The notes beneath the pieces were generated by a model, which made no database searches, was not told the origin of the DNA, and was given only the letters and a program-made list of their open reading frames with translations. Shown one piece after another: positions 36,219-43,303 of a stretch of DNA of 64,000 nt. Origin of the DNA: Mycobacterium sp. IS-1264 (lineage in GTDB: Bacteria; Actinomycetota; Actinomycetes; Mycobacteriales; Mycobacteriaceae). Position 1 is the stretch's first letter. Every line of letters starts with the position of its first letter. The stretch lies in NCBI RefSeq assembly GCF_001954195.1, contig NZ_MBES01000064.1, positions 52,830 to 116,829 of the forward strand, in the 5' to 3' direction. A program made the translations under genes and the position numbers.

Positions 36219-36584
36219 CTAGGCCTGCAGCCGCCCGTTCAGCAGCGGAGCCAAGACCGCCGGACAGTACGTCGCGATGGCCACGATCGTGAAGACGCCC
36301 GCCGACTTCTCGGACATCCCTCTCCTGACGGCCATTTCGCGGACGACCGTGTCGAAAGACTCACCCGGCTGGAACAGCATCGGACACACCGCCTGGCCCG
36401 CCGCCGTCGTGCTGATCGGCTGGCTGTAGGGCACGCCGGCGTTGTTCAGCGCCGAGAGAAACGCGTTGCCGAGCATGTCAGCCCGGATCGGAGCCGCCGA
36501 CACCGTCGTCGCGGCGAGCAGACCCGCTGCCACCGCGGTAAATCGAAGAGCCGTCGCCTGCCGAGTCCCCCGCGCGCAAATCAC
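36219..36584 (-). CDS. DUF732 secreted protein in the lprJ position
   Basis: 121 residues from a GTG start. The signal peptide (FTAVAAGLLAATTVSAAPIRA) ends in an AxA site. The mature part MLGNAFLSALNNAGVPYSQP and FQPGESFDTVVREMAV with two Cys matches DUF732. In M. tuberculosis this locus between tyrS and Rv1691 encodes lipoprotein LprJ, linked to potassium sensing, but no lipobox cysteine is visible here, so the protein is probably not lipidated. Confidence 0.72.
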   Translation of the reverse strand: MICARGTRQATALRFTAVAAGLLAATTVSAAPIRADMLGNAFLSALNNAGVPYSQPISTTAAGQAVCPMLFQPGESFDTVVREMAVRRGMSEKSAGVFTIVAIATYCPAVLAPLLNGRLQA

Positions 36585-36667
36585 TGTGACAACAGTGGCC
36601 AGCGGAAGTCACGTTTATGGCACAGCGAGATAAAGGTTTGCGCACCAACGCGTTTCGCGGCGCGGTT

Positions 36668-37933
36668 CTAGACCTTCTCTATGCCCGCGACATTGCGCTT
36701 GCCGCGGCGCAGCACCAGCCAGCGGCCGTGCAGGAAGTCCGAGCTCTGGGGCACCCATTCGTCGCTGTCGATGCGAATGTTGTTGACCGACACGCCACCC
36801 TCGCCGATCGTGCGCCGGGCCGCACCCTTGCTGGCCGACAGCCCGCTGGCCACCAGCAGATCGACGATCCCGTCCGGGCCGCCGGGCTTGAGCTCCGCGA
36901 CCGACGTCTCGCGCAATGCCGAGGCCAGCGTCGCCTCGTCGAGCCGGTCCAGCTCGCCCTGGCCGAAGAGCGCCCGGCTGGCGTGTTCGACCGCCTCGGT
37001 GGCGGCCTCGCCGTGCACCAGAACGGTGAGTTCGGTCGCGAGCCGACGCTGCGCGGCGCGTTGTTGCGGGCGTTCGGCCGTGGCGCGTTCGAGCTCGGCC
37101 AGCTCGTCGGCCGACAGAAAGGTGAACCAGCGCAGGTAGCGGATCACGTCGGCGTCGGCGGTGTTGATGAAGTACTGGTACCAGGCGTAGGGGCTGGTCA
37201 TCTGCGGGTCGAGCCACAGGCTGCCGCCACCCGTGGACTTGCCGAATTTGGTGCCGTCGGCGGCGGTCACCAGCGGAACCGTGAGCGCATGCACTGTGGC
37301 GCCGAGCTTTTGGCGGACCAAGCGGACTCCGGCGATGATGTTGCCCCACTGGTCCGAGCCACCGATCTGCAGCGTGCAGCCGTGCCGCCGGTGCAGTTCG
37401 ACGTAGTCGTTGGCCTGCAGCAGCATGTAGCTGAACTCGGTGTAGGAGATTCCGTCGCCCTCCAGCCGGCGCCGGATGGTGTCGCGGTCCAGCATCACGT
37501 TCACCGAGAAGTGCTTGCCGACATCGCGCAGGAACTCCGTCACCGACATCTCGCGCGTCCACTCGAGATTGTTCTCGACGATCGCGCCGGTGGGTGAGCT
37601 GTCGAAGTCGACGAATCGTTCCAGCTGTCCGCGGATCTTTTCGGTCCAGTCCGCGACCGTGCCCGTCTCGTTGAGGGTGCGCTCGCCGACGTCCCGCGGA
37701 TCGCCGATCATGCCCGTGGCGCCGCCCGCCAGCACGATGGGCCGGTGACCGGCGCGCTGAAAGCGCCGCAACGCCAGCAACGGCACCAGGTGTCCGGCGT
37801 GCAGGCTCGGCGCGGTCGGATCGAAGCCGGCGTACACCGTCAGCGGCGGGTCCTCGGCCGCCAGCGCGTCGAGGTCGGTGGACTGTGCGATCAGCCCACG
37901 CCAGCCCAGCTCGTCGAGGATTCCGGAAGACAT
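36668..37933 (-). CDS. tyrS: Tyrosyl-tRNA synthetase
   Basis: 421 residues. The class I HIGH-like motif is HAGHLVPLL in [13 protein letters not shown], tyrosine recognition shows in [14 protein letters not shown], and the KMSKS-like motif is [11 protein letters not shown]-terminal S4 domain ([25 protein letters not shown]) binds tRNA. It charges tRNA-Tyr. No T-box leader is evident in the 126-bp divergent gap. Confidence 0.97.
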   Translation of the reverse strand: MSSGILDELGWRGLIAQSTDLDALAAEDPPLTVYAGFDPTAPSLHAGHLVPLLALRRFQRAGHRPIVLAGGATGMIGDPRDVGERTLNETGTVADWTEKIRGQLERFVDFDSSPTGAIVENNLEWTREMSVTEFLRDVGKHFSVNVMLDRDTIRRRLEGDGISYTEFSYMLLQANDYVELHRRHGCTLQIGGSDQWGNIIAGVRLVRQKLGATVHALTVPLVTAADGTKFGKSTGGGSLWLDPQMTSPYAWYQYFINTADADVIRYLRWFTFLSADELAELERATAERPQQRAAQRRLATELTVLVHGEAATEAVEHASRALFGQGELDRLDEATLASALRETSVAELKPGGPDGIVDLLVASGLSASKGAARRTIGEGGVSVNNIRIDSDEWVPQSSDFLHGRWLVLRRGKRNVAGIEKV

Positions 37934-38059
37934 CGCGCACGACTTTAGTCGCTCGCGCGGCCACGATTCGCTACCGCGCGGCTATCTAAGGCAAGCTAAC
38001 TAGGTGGCGCATCGTCGCGCTATGGCTTTCCCCCTCAGCGCACGACAACCCGGAGCGTC

Positions 38060-38944
38060 ATGAACAACCAGTACTGGCCGTTGGTCGTCGCCATCGTCAT
38101 GCTCGCGCTCGGGCTGACACTCACGGTCGACGATTTCAAGCGGGCCGCAACGCTGCGCAAACCACTCGTCGTGGCGCTCGCCTGCCAAGCGCTGCTGCTG
38201 CCGACCGTGTGCCTGGTGATCGCCGAGGTCTTTCACCTCGAACCTCATCTCGCGGTCGGGCTCATGCTGATGGCGGCCACGCCCGGCGGCACGATGGCGA
38301 ACCTGCTGAGCCATCTGTTCAATGGTGACCTGGCGCTCAACCTCACGCTGACCGCAATCAACGCGGTGCTATCGGTCGTTGCCCTGCCAGCGATTCTCGC
38401 GGTGTCGATGTCCTGGTTCCTCGGCGAAGGGCGGTTTCTCCCCCTGCAGCTGGACAAGCTCCTTTCGGTGATCGGCCTTGTGCTCGTCCCCATCGCGATC
38501 GGGGTGGCAATTCGCCACCACTTCCCCGAGCTGGCCCGGCGGCTGCAGAAACCGGTCCGGATAGCCGCGATCGCGCTCCTGGTGCTCGCCGTGCTGGCGG
38601 CCTTCGCAGGGGGGCGAACGACGCTGTGGCACAACTTCGGCGTGCTGATCGGAGCCGTCGTCGCGTTCTGCACCGTGAGCCTCTCGATCGGCTATCTGGC
38701 GCCGCGTCTGATGCGGCTGGCACCGCGGCAGGCCGTCGCTGTCAGCCTGGAGGTCGGAATGCACAATGCCGTGGTGGCGATGGGCATTGCGCTGAGTCCG
38801 CAGTTGTTGAACAGCGCCGAAATGGCCACGCCGGCCGCGATATACAGTGCCGTCGCGCCGCTTTTGGCCGTGACGTTCATTTTCCTCGCGCGCCGCGTGG
38901 ACCCCGCGTTTCGCGCGGTCGCATCGGCACCCGCCCCGGCCTAG
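38060..38944 (+). CDS. Bile acid:sodium symporter (BASS) family transporter
   Basis: 294 residues with about nine to ten membrane helices (WPLVVAIVMLALGLTL; LVVALACQALLLPTVCLVI; IAALLVLAVLAAFAG...). MLMAATPGGTMANLLSHLFNGD and VGMHNAVVAMGIALS are the crossing-helix signatures of BASS transporters, which carry organic anions with sodium. The substrate is unknown. It sits between tyrS and mpg, which are neighbours in M. tuberculosis, so it is an insertion or was lost there. Confidence 0.88.
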   Translation: MNNQYWPLVVAIVMLALGLTLTVDDFKRAATLRKPLVVALACQALLLPTVCLVIAEVFHLEPHLAVGLMLMAATPGGTMANLLSHLFNGDLALNLTLTAINAVLSVVALPAILAVSMSWFLGEGRFLPLQLDKLLSVIGLVLVPIAIGVAIRHHFPELARRLQKPVRIAAIALLVLAVLAAFAGGRTTLWHNFGVLIGAVVAFCTVSLSIGYLAPRLMRLAPRQAVAVSLEVGMHNAVVAMGIALSPQLLNSAEMATPAAIYSAVAPLLAVTFIFLARRVDPAFRAVASAPAPA

Positions 38945-38957
38945 CCGGTCTGGCGGG

Positions 38958-39581
38958 CTAGTCGCTCGCGCCCGGCGCCGGGGCGCGGGGGCTGCGGCGG
39001 TAGGCGGAGACTTCGGGCCGGCCGGCCAGCCACAGTCGCCATGGCCGGTCGGCGGCCTGGCTGATCCCCACGCGCGGGCCCGATACCGCGCCATGCGCCT
39101 CGTTGAGCGCCAGCCGCACCGGGCTCTTCGGGTCGAAGACATCGACCCCGTTGTCGGCCATGGTGATTCCCAGGGCCGAGCACAGATTGCCCGGGCCGCG
39201 CGCCAGCGCGATGTGGCGAACCGCCTCGCCGCGCCGGGCCTGGGCCGCGTCGAGCCCGTCCTCGATGGCGGCGGCGCGCAGCAACACGGCGGCCGCCACG
39301 CCGTCGGGGCCGCACGAGACGTTGGCGCAGACGTGGATCCCGTGGCTGCGGTAGGTGTACAGCCGCCCCGGGGGACCGAACATCACCGCGTTGCGACCAT
39401 TGCGGCCGCGATACGAGTGGGCCGCGGCGTCCGGCCACGGGCCGTCGGGAACCCCGCCGTAGGCCTCCACCTCGACCACGATGGCGCGCACCCCGCGGCT
39501 GATGATTGTCGCACCGAGCAGCCGATGCGCTGCCTCGATCGGGTCGACTGACAGCTGGCCCGCGCCGCGACCGGATCGCAC
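38958..39581 (-). CDS. mpg: 3-methyladenine DNA glycosylase
   Basis: 207 residues of the AAG/Mpg family: [61 protein letters not shown] and [16 protein letters not shown] are conserved active-site segments, with the catalytic glutamate in VEVEAY. It excises alkylated purines in base excision repair. It is convergent with the BASS gene, and the amt gene is divergent across 45 bp. Confidence 0.95.
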   Translation of the reverse strand: MRSGRGAGQLSVDPIEAAHRLLGATIISRGVRAIVVEVEAYGGVPDGPWPDAAAHSYRGRNGRNAVMFGPPGRLYTYRSHGIHVCANVSCGPDGVAAAVLLRAAAIEDGLDAAQARRGEAVRHIALARGPGNLCSALGITMADNGVDVFDPKSPVRLALNEAHGAVSGPRVGISQAADRPWRLWLAGRPEVSAYRRSPRAPAPGASD

Positions 39582-39626
39582 CCACCGAACCTACCGGCAC
39601 CCCGAACATGGCAGTATCCGGTCATC

Positions 39627-40898
39627 ATGCATGCGATCGACCCCGCGGCCACCGCGTGGCTACTGGCCAGCACCGCACTCGTCCTGCTCATGACCCCCGG
39701 CCTTGCGATCTTCTACGGCGGCATGGTCCGCACCACAGGGGTGCTGAACATGATGATGATGAGCTTCATCTCCATCCCGCTGGTCACGGTGGCGTGGCTG
39801 CTGGTGGGCTACAGCATCGCGTTCTCCCAGGACGGGGCCGGCGGGTTCGTCGGCAACCTCGGGCACATCGGGATGCTCGGGATCACCCCCGACAGCCTCC
39901 ATGGCACGGTGCCCGAACTGCTCTATGCGACATTCCAGTTGACGTTTGCGATCATCACGGCCGCCCTGGTGAGCGGCGCGATCGCCGATCGTGCCAAGTT
40001 CGCGGCCTGGGTTGTGTTCGTCCCGACATGGGCGATCGTCGTGTATTCGGTTGTCGCACACTGGGTATGGGGCCCCGGCGGCTGGCTGGCCAAGCTGGGC
40101 GTACTCGACTACGCGGGCGGGCTCGTCGTCGAGATCGTCTCCGGCTGCTCCGCCCTGGCCCTGGCGCTGGTGCTCGGACCCCGCATCGGCTTCAAGAAGG
40201 ACGCCATGCGGCCGCACAATCTGCCGCTGCTCTTCGTCGGTGTCGGGCTGCTGTGGTTCGGCTGGTTCGGCTTCAACGCCGGTTCGGCCATGGCCGCCAA
40301 CGGAACTGCCGCGGCCATCTTCCTCAACACCCTCGTCGCCGGCTGCCTGGGCATGCTCGGCTGGCTATCGGTCGAACAACTCCGCGACGGCAGGCCGACG
40401 ACCTTCGGCGCGGCGTCCGGTGTGGTCGCCGGCCTCGTCGCCATCACCCCGTCGTGCGGAACCGTCAACACGCTCGGCGCTGCGGTCGTCGGCGTCGCCG
40501 CGGGCATCGTGTGCTCGTTCGCCGTGGGCGCGAAATTCCGTTTCAACTACGACGATTCGCTCGACGTGGTGGGTGTGCACTTCGTCGGCGGCGTCGTCGG
40601 TGTGTCGTTGATCGGGCTGCTCGCCACCGCCGTCATGACGTCGGGCCCGCGGGGCCTGTTCTACGGCGGCGGCTTCGCCCAGCTGGGCAAGCAGGCGCTC
40701 GCGATCGTCGTGGTGGCCCTCTATGCGTTCGTCGTGACATTTGTTCTCGCGAAGTTGATCGATCGCGTGATGGGCTTCCGGGTCAGCGCCGAAGAGGAAA
40801 CCGCCGGCGTCGACGTCACTCAGCACGCCGAAACCGCCTACGCCGAAGGCGTGCACGGACATCTGCCGCAGCGTCGCCCGGGCGTCGGCGAGCGATAG
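39627..40898 (+). CDS. amt: Ammonium transporter with an Asp/Glu-type twin-His variant
   Basis: 423 residues, eleven membrane helices, Amt/Mep family (FYGGMVRTTGVLNMMMMSF; WFGFNAGSAMAANGTA; AGLVAITPSCG). The second pore histidine is kept as His318 in VGVHFVGGVVG. The first, His168 of E. coli AmtB in GGTVVHINA, is Glu169 here (GGLVVEIVSG), a change also seen in yeast Mep1/Mep3. No glnK gene is adjacent. It lies between mpg and the ABC-TetR operon, a spot without amt in M. tuberculosis. Confidence 0.93.
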   Translation: MHAIDPAATAWLLASTALVLLMTPGLAIFYGGMVRTTGVLNMMMMSFISIPLVTVAWLLVGYSIAFSQDGAGGFVGNLGHIGMLGITPDSLHGTVPELLYATFQLTFAIITAALVSGAIADRAKFAAWVVFVPTWAIVVYSVVAHWVWGPGGWLAKLGVLDYAGGLVVEIVSGCSALALALVLGPRIGFKKDAMRPHNLPLLFVGVGLLWFGWFGFNAGSAMAANGTAAAIFLNTLVAGCLGMLGWLSVEQLRDGRPTTFGAASGVVAGLVAITPSCGTVNTLGAAVVGVAAGIVCSFAVGAKFRFNYDDSLDVVGVHFVGGVVGVSLIGLLATAVMTSGPRGLFYGGGFAQLGKQALAIVVVALYAFVVTFVLAKLIDRVMGFRVSAEEETAGVDVTQHAETAYAEGVHGHLPQRRPGVGER

Positions 40899-40932
40899 AT
40901 TCCCGGCCGGCCAGATCCGGCGCCACCACCCC

Positions 40933-40961
40933 TTGACAATCCCGCCGCGCCGGCGGATATT
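40933..40961 (+). promoter_or_regulatory. Promoter of the ABC exporter-TetR operon
   Basis: TTGACA (40933-40938) and GATATT (40956-40961) are separated by 17 bp, a consensus-like sigma-70-type promoter. The -10 ends 6 bp before the ATG at 40968, so the transcript probably begins at or beside the start codon and is leaderless, which is common in mycobacteria. Confidence 0.6.
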
Positions 40962-40990
40962 CATCACATGATGATTTCATCGCACGATGA
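40961..40990. promoter_or_regulatory. Tandem palindromic operators TCATC-N4-GATGA
   Basis: Two 14-bp palindromes of identical arms, TCATC-acat-GATGA (40961-40974) and TCATC-gcac-GATGA (40977-40990), lie 16 bp apart over the -10 end, transcription start and first codons of the ABC ATPase gene. Repression by a dimeric regulator, most simply the TetR protein encoded at the end of the operon, would fit this placement. Confidence 0.65.
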
Positions 40991-41732
40991 ATTAAGGCAG
41001 GGCGGTACGGAACCGGCCGTCGACATCAACCACCTGCGGGTGATTCGGGGAAAACGCCCAGCTCTTCATGATTTCTCGGTGCGGATTGCCCGCGGCAGCA
41101 TCACCGGTTTGCTCGGCCCCTCGGGCTGCGGCAAGACGACGCTGATGCGCTGCATCGTCGGCACGCAGATCGTGACGTCGGGGACGGTGACGGTGCTGGG
41201 CAACCCGGCCGGATCCGCGCCGCTGCGCCGTCGAGTCGGGTACATGCCGCAGGACGCGACGCTCTACAACGACCTGCGGATCGTCGACAACGTCCGCTAC
41301 CTGGCGTCGCTGTATGGCTTCGACAGCAGCGCCGCCGACACCGCAATCGACCGCGTGGGCCTGACCGATCACCGAACCGCCTTCTGCGGCAACCTCTCCG
41401 GAGGCCAGCGCACCAGGGCCTCGCTAGCGTGCGCGCTGGTCTGCCAACCCGATCTGCTCGTGCTCGACGAGCCCACCGTGGGCCTGGATCCCGTGCTGCG
41501 GGTGGATCTTTGGGAACAGTTCACCGACCTGGCTCGCGGCGGCACCACGCTGCTGGTCTCGAGCCACGTGATGGACGAAGCCGACCACTGCGGCGATCTG
41601 TTGCTGATGCGCGACGGGTATCTGGTCGCGCACACCACCCCGACCCAACTACGAGAGGACACCGGATGCACGTCACTGGAGGACGGGTTTCTGTCCATCA
41701 TCAGGCACAGCACCACACGCCAAGCCGGCTAG
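40968..41732 (+). CDS. ABC transporter ATP-binding protein (Rv1687c-like)
   Basis: 254 residues. Walker A LLGPSGCGKTTLMRCI, signature NLSGGQRTRASLACAL, Walker B LLVLDEPTVGLDP and the H-loop SSHVMDE are intact. It belongs to the drug/ABC-2 exporter group. The ATG at 40968 lies inside the first palindrome. It overlaps the permease gene by 67 bp. Confidence 0.92.
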   Translation: MMISSHDELRQGGTEPAVDINHLRVIRGKRPALHDFSVRIARGSITGLLGPSGCGKTTLMRCIVGTQIVTSGTVTVLGNPAGSAPLRRRVGYMPQDATLYNDLRIVDNVRYLASLYGFDSSAADTAIDRVGLTDHRTAFCGNLSGGQRTRASLACALVCQPDLLVLDEPTVGLDPVLRVDLWEQFTDLARGGTTLLVSSHVMDEADHCGDLLLMRDGYLVAHTTPTQLREDTGCTSLEDGFLSIIRHSTTRQAG

Positions 41733-42484
41733 GCCTCAAGGGGTACACCGCCACGACGACGCGGATCTTGCGCCAATTGGTCGCCGATCGTCGCAGCGTC
41801 GCATTGATCCTGCTGGTGCCGGTCCTGGTCATCACGCTGATGTACTTCATGTTCGAAAACGCACCGCACCGCCCGGGCACGCCGACACCGTTCAACAACG
41901 CATGCCTGATCCTGCTGGGCCTTTTCCCGCTTTTCGTGATGTTCATCATCACGTCGATCACGATGCAGCGCGAACGGGCCTCAGGCACGCTGGAGCGCAT
42001 CCTGACCACTCCCCTGCGCCGGCTCGACCTGCTGATCGCCTACGGCACCGCGTTCTCGATAGCCGCTGCGGCGCAAGCGATTCTGGCATGCGGTGTGTCG
42101 TTTTGGTTCCTCGGCTTCGACACCGCGGGCAGCCCGCTCTGGGTGTTCGTGATCGCGATCGTCAACGCCGTGCTGGGCGTCGGCCTGGGCCTGCTGTGTA
42201 GTGCGTTCGCCCGCACCGAGTTTCAGGCGGTGCAGTTCATACCGCTGGTGATGGTGCCGCAGCTGCTGCTGGCCGGCATCATCGTCCCGCGGGCGTTGAT
42301 GGCGCACTGGTTGCAGTGGATCAGCAACGTGCTGCCGGCCAGCTACGCGCTGGAGGCGCTGCAGCAGGTGGGCGCGCACCCGAATTTGACGTACATCGCC
42401 GTACGCGACATCGTCGTGGTCATGTGTTTCGCGCTCGCCGCGCTGTGCCTGGCCGCGGCCACCCTGCGACGACGGACGCCCTAG
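41666..42484 (+). CDS. ABC-2 type permease (Rv1686c-like)
   Basis: 272 residues from ATG 41666, preceded by GAGAGGA at 8 nt; earlier frame is shadow of the ATPase gene. Six membrane segments (ALILLVPVLVITLMYFMF; LILLGLFPLFVMFIITSI; AAAAQAILACGVSFWFLGF; VFVIAIVNAVLGVGLGLL; FIPLVMVPQLLLAGIIVP; VVMCFALAALCLAAATL) and the SGTLERILTTPLRR loop mark an ABC-2 exporter. It pairs with the ATPase to form an efflux pump of unknown substrate. Confidence 0.9.
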   Translation: MHVTGGRVSVHHQAQHHTPSRLGLKGYTATTTRILRQLVADRRSVALILLVPVLVITLMYFMFENAPHRPGTPTPFNNACLILLGLFPLFVMFIITSITMQRERASGTLERILTTPLRRLDLLIAYGTAFSIAAAAQAILACGVSFWFLGFDTAGSPLWVFVIAIVNAVLGVGLGLLCSAFARTEFQAVQFIPLVMVPQLLLAGIIVPRALMAHWLQWISNVLPASYALEALQQVGAHPNLTYIAVRDIVVVMCFALAALCLAAATLRRRTP

Positions 42485-42485
42485 C

Positions 42486-43109
42486 GTGGCAACCGCCCAA
42501 ACCGGGCGCCGGCGGCCCGGACGACCCGCCGGGGTTTCCGACACGCGGGAGCGGATCCTGACCAGCGCCCGAGAGTTGTTCGCCCGCAACGGCATTGACA
42601 GAACCTCGATTCGCGCCGTCGCCGCGGGGGCGGGCGTCGACTCCGCCCTGGTGCATCACTACTTCGGCACCAAGGAGCAGCTGTTTGCCGCTGCGATCAA
42701 GCTTCCAGTCGACCCCATGACGGTGCTGGTGCCAATGCGGGAAACGCCGGTGGAGGAACTCGGGTTACGGCTGCCGTCGGTGCTGTTGCCGATCTGGGAT
42801 TCGGAAATGGGCGCGGGGTTGATTGCGACGGTGCGGTCGCTGCTTGCCGGCGCCGACGTGAGTCTGGCGCGCTCATTCCTGCAAGAGGTGGTTGTCAGGG
42901 AGGTGGGTTCGCGCGTCGACACGCCACCCGGGACGGGCAAGATCCGCGCTCAGTTCGTCGCCTCGCAGTTGATGGGCGTGGTCATGGCGCGCTACATCGT
43001 GCGGATCGAACCGTTCGCGTCACTGCCGGCCGAACAGATCGCGCACACCATCGCGCCGAACCTGCAGCGTTACCTCACCGGGGATCTGCCGGACGCGCTT
43101 GCGCCGTGA
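42486..43109 (+). CDS. TetR-family transcriptional regulator (Rv1685c-like)
   Basis: 207 residues from a GTG start one base after the permease stop. The HTH spans RERILTSARELFARNGIDRTSIRAVAAGAGVDSALVHHYFGTKEQ (residues about 20-65), a canonical TetR domain with a helical ligand-binding C-terminus. As last gene of the ABC operon it is the obvious candidate to bind the two palindromes at the operon promoter. The 3' end overlaps the Trm112-like gene by 35 bp. Confidence 0.92.
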   Translation: MATAQTGRRRPGRPAGVSDTRERILTSARELFARNGIDRTSIRAVAAGAGVDSALVHHYFGTKEQLFAAAIKLPVDPMTVLVPMRETPVEELGLRLPSVLLPIWDSEMGAGLIATVRSLLAGADVSLARSFLQEVVVREVGSRVDTPPGTGKIRAQFVASQLMGVVMARYIVRIEPFASLPAEQIAHTIAPNLQRYLTGDLPDALAP

Positions 43110-43302
43110 GCCGTGCGTGCTCGTCGTCGTCGACGTCGCGGGCCTCGTCGATCAGCAGCACCGGAATGCCGTCCTCGATGCGGTAGGCCCGCCGCAGCCG
43201 CGGGTTGTAGAGCAACTCGGCCCCGTCGTCCGCGGACACCAGCAGCAGCGGGCCCCGGTCCGCGGGGCACACCAGAATGTTCAGCAGCGAATCGTCGACC
43301 AC
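43075..43302 (-). CDS. Trm112-family small protein (Rv1684-like)
   Basis: 75 residues from GTG 43302 (VVDDSLLNILVCPADRGPLLLV). NILVCPADRGPL and LRRAYRIEDGIPVLLIDEAR match Trm112/YcaR zinc-ribbon-like proteins, though only one of the usual cysteines is present, so zinc binding is doubtful. Trm112 proteins activate methyltransferases. The start is one base from the upstream stop. Confidence 0.82.
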   Translation of the reverse strand: MVDDSLLNILVCPADRGPLLLVSADDGAELLYNPRLRRAYRIEDGIPVLLIDEARDVDDDEHARLTAQARPADPR

Positions 43303-43303
43303 G

